From positions 66,873,788 to 66,937,787 of the forward strand of contig CM057836.1 of the NCBI GenBank assembly GCA_030068075.1: a DNA stretch of 64,000 nucleotides, written 5' to 3'. The notes under the pieces were generated by a model. The model had not been told where the DNA came from. It saw only the letters and a program-made list of their open reading frames with translations, and made no database searches. Positions 58,297-64,000 of this stretch are shown here, piece after piece; the first letter of the stretch is position 1, and every line of letters starts with the position of its first letter. Source of the DNA: Paguma larvata. Lineage: Eukaryota; Chordata; Mammalia; Carnivora; Viverridae. Position numbers and translations under genes: made by a program.

Positions 58297-58521
58297 AAAG
58301 TGCTTGCTGATGGGCTGCCTGGGGGGCTCAGTTGGCTAAGCCATAGACTTTTGACCTCTTACCTCATGATCTGGTGGTTCTAGTTCCAGCCCAGAGCCTG
58401 AAACCTGCTTTGAATTCTGTTTCCTTTTCTCTCTCTGCTCCTGCCCTGCTTGCACTCTCTCTGTCTCTCTTTCAAAAATGAAAATAAAAATAAATTTAAA
58501 AAATTTAAAAAAGCACTTGCT
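58297..58521 (+). mobile_element. CAN-SINE with TSD
   Basis: SINE body 58309-58509: GGGCTGCCTGGGGGGCTCAGTT head, TTACCTCATGATCTGG, AGAGCCTGAAACCTGCTTTG, CT domain, CAAAAATGAAAATAAAAAT tail. The TSD is aaagtgcttgct and aaagcacttgct (58297-58308; 58510-58521), two mismatches. The middle is partly deleted. Confidence 0.92.
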
Positions 58522-60035
58522 AAGTCTAGTGAAATTTACTAGTCTATATCTTAGAGATACTTTTGAACTTCAATAGTAAAAAGAAAATTTCACCTAGTTA
58601 CCTTTGGAAAGAATACATTATTTGCAAAGAAACAAAAATCCAAAACATTAAGTTTCTCATTTGCAGTACTGCAAGCTAGAAAATGATGAAATAATGACTA
58701 AAGACTGTTAAAAAAAGAAATATAATTTAAAAAAGGTTCTGTACAAAGTGTTACTCTTTGAGGAGAAAACCTAGAAAAAAAGAATATATTGCTGTGCACT
58801 GTAAGAAAGATACACAAGTCTGTACTACAAGTAAAATGTATTCTAATATATAATCAATATACATAATAAATCTAGTCATATAGAAATATAGGCTGAAAAT
58901 ATGACTGGAATTTGAGGTATGTGTACATTAATATTCTTAAAATAGAGTTGGAATGTTTCTAGCTGGGACCAAATAATTCTAAACTATATCAACACAATCT
59001 CAGGGTCTGGGGTGGAAGGAAGTGTAGTTTCTTAAGTTCTCACTCTGTAGGGAAATGGGTCTGGAAGCACAATGCCTTGGTTTCAGAATAGCGTGGTACA
59101 CATCACAATTTAATGTTGGTGCATTATGCATAGATGTAGATTCAGTGTAACTTGGGATGTAAGAAGAGAATCATCCATAGACTAGAAAGTCATCTACATT
59201 AACATGGACTGGTAAGAAAATATCATCAGGACAAAACTAGAAAAAGGACCAAATTAAAAATAAGAAGCAATGAATCTAGGTGATTTTAAACATAAAATGA
59301 AACAGAGCAACAATTCTAAGGATGTCTTTCACAAATTATCAATTGCCTTAATGCTCGTGTCACAAGAATGTCTGCAATGACTTGGAGGTAGCCTCTGGTG
59401 AGACCTGCTGTATTTATACCTCATCTAGGCATACGATTGAGCAGAAAACAAAATGTAAAAATGTGTGATATAGCTGTGACACAGCAAGGATGTCTTCTAG
59501 CTGTATTAATCTTTGAGTTTTGACGTGTCTATCCCGCTATTTCAAATACAAGGCTGTAGGTGTATCATTAGGGTATTTCTGACTTGGTGAATCCTAGTGC
59601 AGTATCAGCAGCGTAAATGCCAAGCTTTGACTATGTTGTTGAGGGCAATAAAGGAAGCACCAGGAACCCGTGAAGAGGAACCCGTGAAGAGGAACCCATG
59701 CAGACAGAGCTCTATTTTGGTTTCTTCTGCTGTAGCATACCATTATGTTGCTTACCAGCTGGTTTGGGAGTAAACCAATTTGAGAGTAAACCCGATAATG
59801 TCCAAGACTTTATTTCCCTTACTTTTCAAAAACCAGCCTTAGTGATGTGGCCTAGATAGAATTTCCGTTCTACTCTGCTATCATATGGCACAAGTTAGTC
59901 ATTATCATGGTTGTCTTATAAAATCTGAGCTTGTTTGACTTTACCCAACTGTTCACCAAATATTTGCTCATAATGATTCTTTAATCCTATCCCATTTTTG
60001 TGTTCAACTTCCCTTTCCATTGCCCGGAAAATCTC
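58522..60035. other. Unique-looking sequence, no gene found
   Basis: No repeat family was recognised. It contains the 14-bp tandem at 59662-59698. Confidence 0.45.
59662..59698. repeat. 14-bp tandem repeat, about 2.6 copies
   Basis: Unit aggaacccgtgaag at 59662-59675 and 59676-59689, with a partial third copy aggaaccca at 59690-59698. Confidence 0.9.
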
Positions 60036-60039
60036 TGTA

Positions 60040-60430
60040 TTGGGTAACAACTGCTGCAATTGGGTTGCAGAACAAAATACTTCAATGGTTTACAACAACA
60101 AAGATTTACTTTCCTAACTCATGAATCTGTGAGGCAGTTGGAACATTTCTGCCCGAGGGTATGAACTGAGATGGGTTTGGCTCTGTGCTTCTGGTCAGGT
60201 TCATATATATTCCATGGGTATCATTGCCGGGTCCAGGTTAAAGGGGAAGCAGATATTTGGGGCTTATATTCCTCCTGGTGATCAAAGGACCATAAGAGGC
60301 AAGCCAGACCACACAAGAACATTTAAGAACACTTAAACTTTCTGCTTACACTATGTTACCTATCAATGACCAAAGCAAGTCCCACAGCCACACTCAACAT
60401 CTCTGGGCAGAGAATATATGTCAACATAGG
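60040..60430 (-). repeat. Old interspersed repeat, family not named (copy 2, inverted)
   Basis: Text such as AATGGTTTACAACAACAAAG, ATTTACTTTCCTAACTCATG, TGACCAAAGCAAGTCCCACA and GCCACACTCAAC corresponds to the complement of the family seen at 10100-10510 (compare 'CCAAGTGACTGATTTTAGAC' there). It is ancient and LTR-like, but I cannot name it. Confidence 0.45.
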
Positions 60431-60639
60431 GGAAAGACATCCAATGTAAGGATAGAAGAGTTTATAATAACAGGGAAGGATAGAAGACTTTATAATAACA
60501 AACATACCTAATGCACAAATTTAATATTGCAAAAAATGTTCTGAGAGCAGGCAATTTGCCTTTGTCTAAAACTATGTCATTGGAGTCCTTGATATTAAAT
60601 GAGTACAGAATTTTAAGTTAACATAGTTTCCTTCAGGAT

Positions 60640-61990
60640 ATTATTTTGATTTTATTCTCTATTCTTTTCTCTTTCTCTTTCTCTTTCCTTCTTTTCCTCC
60701 TTTATATATATTTCTTTCTCTCTCTTCAGGATTCTATTGTTCTTTTGAGATATTTGTTGCCCTCTATTCCTTATTTTGTAAGTAAACATTCTATTTTTCT
60801 AAACTGCTATGAACTTTTGCTGTGTATATGTATTAATACTTTTCTGTTATTCAATTTCATTACAATATATCTAAGATGTGAATTTGTTGAAACTTATCTT
60901 CGTTGACTCTCACTGTATTACATGATTCTAAGTCTTGTGTCTTTTATCAATTCTTGAAAAAAAATCAAAGCCATTATTCTTTCAAATATGGGCTCTTTCA
61001 TTTTTGGTTCCCTCTATTATAACTACATGAATCTCTTTTTAGTTGAATTTTTAAGACTTTTCATTTTATCAAACACCTACCTTAACATTTCTGCAATTTT
61101 ATTGGACTTATCATCCTGTTCACAATTCTCTTTACTTTCTCTTTGAATTACTACCTCATCGATAACATACAGATGTTATCAATTTATATGTGTATGTTAT
61201 CAATGTACATATGGTGTATAATTACTTTTCAGAAGGCTTACTAGTATTTCACAGTATTTGCAGAGCCTAGTTCTCACTTTGTGGTTTAGATGCCTTACTT
61301 AATGAACCTAAATAATTTAAACACATCCATTGTGTTTTTTCTTTTTCATCAACACATTCCACATATTCTTTTTCATATATTCAAGAATCAGTTCAAATTT
61401 GTAGGGTTCTAATTCATCTAATTGTGTCTGCTTTCTCCTGCTCGAGGTGGATTGCTTTGGTAAAGAGTTTTGGAATTTTTAAATTATGACCACAACTTTT
61501 GAGTGGCTTCTTATTTTTACTTAATTCCTTTATGACTTGAGTAAGAGACATAGTCATCTAGAATAGCATGACTTTTGCCACTATCAGAGCCGATGAAATT
61601 TTACCATCCCAGAAACCATTTTGAAAGTTATAATCTTAGAATGGAAAGAACTTTACCTTTTGGCCAGTGTAATTCAGTCTGTATCCATGTAGAACTTTTG
61701 TCCTGCCTTTAGATTTCTCACAGATTTTTATTCTTTCACTTTGAGACCTAGAAGAAATGATACAGTCTTTGACCTTCTTTTAAACAGTGCAGATTTGTTT
61801 TTAGTCAACCCTTGTACTATGTATTCAGATCTCATAGAACCCCAAACTCATTGATCTTGTCTTATAATTCCCTACTTACTAGGACTGATTCTTTCTCCAC
61901 CACCCAGAGCAGCTTCAGAATGAAGTTAGGTGTCATATATCCCAGGATTTCCTTCTGTCTTTGTTTCTAACTTGAGGATTTAAAGATTTC
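60640..61990 (-). mobile_element. Candidate old L1/HAL1-like sequence, minus strand
   Basis: It starts with a CT-rich run (60655-60728). Phrases such as CCATTATTCTTTCAAATATG and GGTTCCCTCTATTATAACTACATG resemble the complement of old L1/HAL1 ORF1 text. TCCTGCTCGAGGTGGATTGC and GGCTTCTTATTTTTACTTAATTCC are also repeat-like. The divergence is too high for a firm call. Confidence 0.35.
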
Positions 61991-62304
61991 TTAGGTGAAA
62001 GTTCAACAATGTATTTATATTACATTTGTTACATTTTATCCATTATTTCTAGATGTTTGTAGCAGGATGGCTTTCATATTAATCTTAATCTACCAAATTA
62101 GGAAATATCTAATTTTTGATGTAAAGTTATTTTTTTTGGCAAAAAATAGTATATATTACCTCTTTTATCCATAAAATATTTAATTTATATGTGTTTGTGT
62201 ATGTAAGTGTGTATGTGCATCTCTACATAGAAAAGTTTAGCAGATGATAAAATGAGCTACATGACAGCACACATTCTTTGATCAGACCTAAAAACAAGAA
62301 AACA

Positions 62305-62495
62305 GGGGTGTCTGGTTGGCTCAGATGGTTAAGTGTCCGATTTAGGCTTGGGTCATGATCTCCCTGTTCTGGAGTTCAAGCCCCACATGGGGTTCTGTGC
62401 TGACAGCTCAGAGCCTAGAGTCTGTTTCAGATTCTGTGTCTCCCTCTTTCTCTCTCTGCTTGCATGCTGTCTCTCTCTCTCAAAAAAAAAAAAAA
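62305..62495 (+). mobile_element. CAN-SINE
   Basis: GGGGTGTCTGGTTGGCTCAG head, TGGGTCATGATCTCCC, TGACAGCTCAGAGCCTAGAG, CT domain and a long A-run (62482-62495). The TSD is not clear because the tail is A-rich. Confidence 0.93.
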
Positions 62496-62792
62496 TTAAA
62501 ACTAAAAAAACATTACATTAAAAACATTTTTTTCCAAATAACGATAACAAATGTGAACTGTAAGTTACTCAGAAGTCGAATAACTGGAAAAATTTTAACT
62601 TTATATCAATATTTTAAAACTGCAACAAAACCACTTTCCAATGAGAGGAAAAATGTATAAATTTTATATATTTTAATAATTAGAAAAATAAAAGTGAGTT
62701 TAATACTTAAGAAGTTAAAAATTAATAAAAATAGAGGAATTAAGGAAAACATTAATGCACATTAAATGAATACATAAAGCAAAAATATTAAA

Positions 62793-63016
62793 ATTAAACA
62801 AATATTGGGGTGCCTGGGTGGTTAGGTCAATTAAGTATCTGACTTCTGTTCAGGTATTGATCTCATGGTTTGTGGGTTCAGGCCTGCATTGGGCTCTGTG
62901 CTACTTCAGATTCTGTGTCTCCCTCTCTCTCTGCCCCTCCACTGTTCACGGTCTGTCTCTCAAAAATGAGCAAATATGAAATAAATAAATAAATAAATAA
63001 ATATTAAACAAATATT
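62793..63016 (+). mobile_element. CAN-SINE with perfect 14-bp TSD and internal deletion
   Basis: SINE body 62807-63002: GGGGTGCCTGGGTGGTTAGG head, TATTGATCTCATGGTTTGTG, then TGGGCTCTGTGCTACTTCAG, where the usual 'GACAGCTCAGAGCCTGGAGC' block is missing. The tail has (AAAT)n at 62977-63002. TSD attaaacaaatatt is identical at 62793-62806 and 63003-63016. Confidence 0.95.
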
Positions 63017-63103
63017 AATAATTTTAAAAAGCCAGTGGTGTAAATAGACATCAGATTTGTCCAATGCCAAATTGAAAGTTGCAAGAGAAAAACAAATCAC
63101 CAA

Positions 63104-63665
63104 ATGATTAAATTTTTTTAAATTTTATAATAGTTTATTTTCAAATTGGTTTACATATAACACCCAATGTTCATCCCAACACGTGCCCTCTTTAATGTCC
63201 GTCACCCCTCTCCCCCCTCCCTCACCTTTCTTACCTCCCTCACCCTCAGATTGTTCTTAGTCTTTGAGAGTCTCTTATGTTTTATTTCCCTCCCTCTCTG
63301 TGTCTTTTTTTCCTTTCCCCTCTTCCCCTCCCCCTGGTTTTTGCTTAGTCTCACAAAGTCCACCTATTCGTGGAAACATATGTTATCTGTCTTTTTCTGA
63401 CTGACTTCTTTCACTTAACATAATACCCTCCAGTTCCATCCATGTTGCTACACATGGCCAGATTTCATTTTTTCTCATTGCCATGTAGTAGTCCATTGTT
63501 TATATGTACCACATCTTCTTTATCCATTCGTCAGTTGATGGGCACTTGGTCTGCTTCCATGATTTGGCTATTGTCAAAAGTGCTGCTATGAACATTGGGG
63601 CCAACAGATACATGAAACGATGCTCAAAGTCACTCATCATCAGGGAAACACAGATGATTAAATTT
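63104..63665 (-). mobile_element. Young L1 with 5' inversion (twin-priming structure), 12-bp TSD
   Basis: The insert is 63116-63653. From 63116 to about 63597 it is antisense L1: tail complement, 3' UTR (CACCCAATGTTCATCCCAAC; GCTTAGTCTCACAAAGTCC) and ORF2 end (TTTGGCTATTGTCAAAAGTG). Then, at about 63600-63650, it switches to sense-strand ORF2 text (CCAACAGATACATGAAACGA, ATCATCAGGGAAACACA) that belongs upstream in the L1. The whole unit is bounded by a perfect atgattaaattt at 63104-63115 and 63654-63665. The tail's T-run makes the left edge ambiguous by a few bases. Confidence 0.95.
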
Positions 63666-64000
63666 ATGAAGAGTTAGAGAATATTATTTCAATTTATTTT
63701 AAAGTATAAAAGCATGGACTAATTATTAAATTCGGCCTTAAGTTGATTTTCTGTCAGGTGTTATTTTCATTATTCCTGTTGTTGTTGTTATTTAAAAATA
63801 AATTAATCAAAATATTTGTGAAAGTTTTGAAAATGATGATTTCATAGGGGACATATCTTAACAGAAAACATAATTATAAAAATACTATTAACAAAATGGA
63901 ATGACATTCACATGGGAGAAGACAAATTATTAAGCAGGATAAAAAGCTTTCAGAAAATACATAAATTTAGATTAAAATGAGATATGCAAATATCTCTTTG
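63666..64000. other. Unassigned AT-rich sequence
   Basis: No repeat or gene was recognised up to the window end. Confidence 0.45.

Noticed and set aside
1..64000. CRISPR arrays, bacterial operons or prokaryotic signals
   Set aside because: All direct repeats seen are microsatellites, TSDs or dispersed transposons. Composition and repeat families are mammalian.

Overview
The window reads as intergenic DNA from a carnivore, most likely a cat-family species. The main evidence is about 21 copies, whole or partial, of a tRNA-derived SINE. It starts with a 'GGGTGCCTGGGTGGCTCAGT'-type head, has an internal 'GCTCAGGTCATGATCTC' block, a CT-rich stretch, and a 3' end of the (CAAAAATAAATAAA) type. This is the CAN-SINE (SINEC) architecture in the form I associate with felids, not the dog-type head. 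The L1 3' ends also carry the carnivore 'GGGTGTTATATGTAAGTGATGAATCAC...' tail. The composition is AT-rich and eukaryotic, with no operons, no ribosome binding sites and no dense coding.

I find no intact protein-coding gene, no exon series and no structural RNA gene that I can support. The longest open frames (about 100-170 codons) lie in repeats or lack any recognisable motif. The only coding-derived material I can defend is broken L1 ORF1/ORF2 sequence, plus one unidentified protein-like stretch near 45.2-45.5 kb.

Layout: 1.5-4.6 kb, an old degraded L1 (+) with a SINE inside it. 4.6-9.4 kb, unique sequence, a (TA)19 tract, a CpG-rich SINE, a candidate LTR and a head-to-head SINE pair. 9.9-13 kb, an L1 tail, an old interspersed repeat, and two candidate LTRs, one split by an L1 tail. 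13.8-18.2 kb, MIR, a MaLR-type LTR, an old L1 3' end and a younger antisense L1 tail. 21.2-25.6 kb, an ancient repeat, a well-defined solo LTR with flanking duplication, two SINEs and an old L1. 27-34.6 kb, MER5A, SINEs, MIR and an old L1 ORF1 region broken by younger L1 tails. 34.6-40.8 kb, mostly unique. 40.8-48.1 kb, an old L1 with two younger L1s nested in it, then a SINE and two antisense L1s. 48.1-63 kb, mostly unique with scattered SINEs, MIR, L2-like pieces and a GC-richer block. 63.1-63.7 kb, a young L1 with an inverted 5' segment.

The most informative content is the insertion history. Target-site duplications (TSDs), nested insertions and split repeats allow local relative dating. 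I saw no evidence of a new biological system. The points that most merit a second look are the 9-bp duplication flanking the solo LTR, the twin-primed L1, the SINE inside another SINE's TSD, microsatellites repeatedly grown at one L1 position, a Z-DNA-prone tract and a perfect 28-bp palindrome. Family names are from memory of consensus sequences, with no database search.
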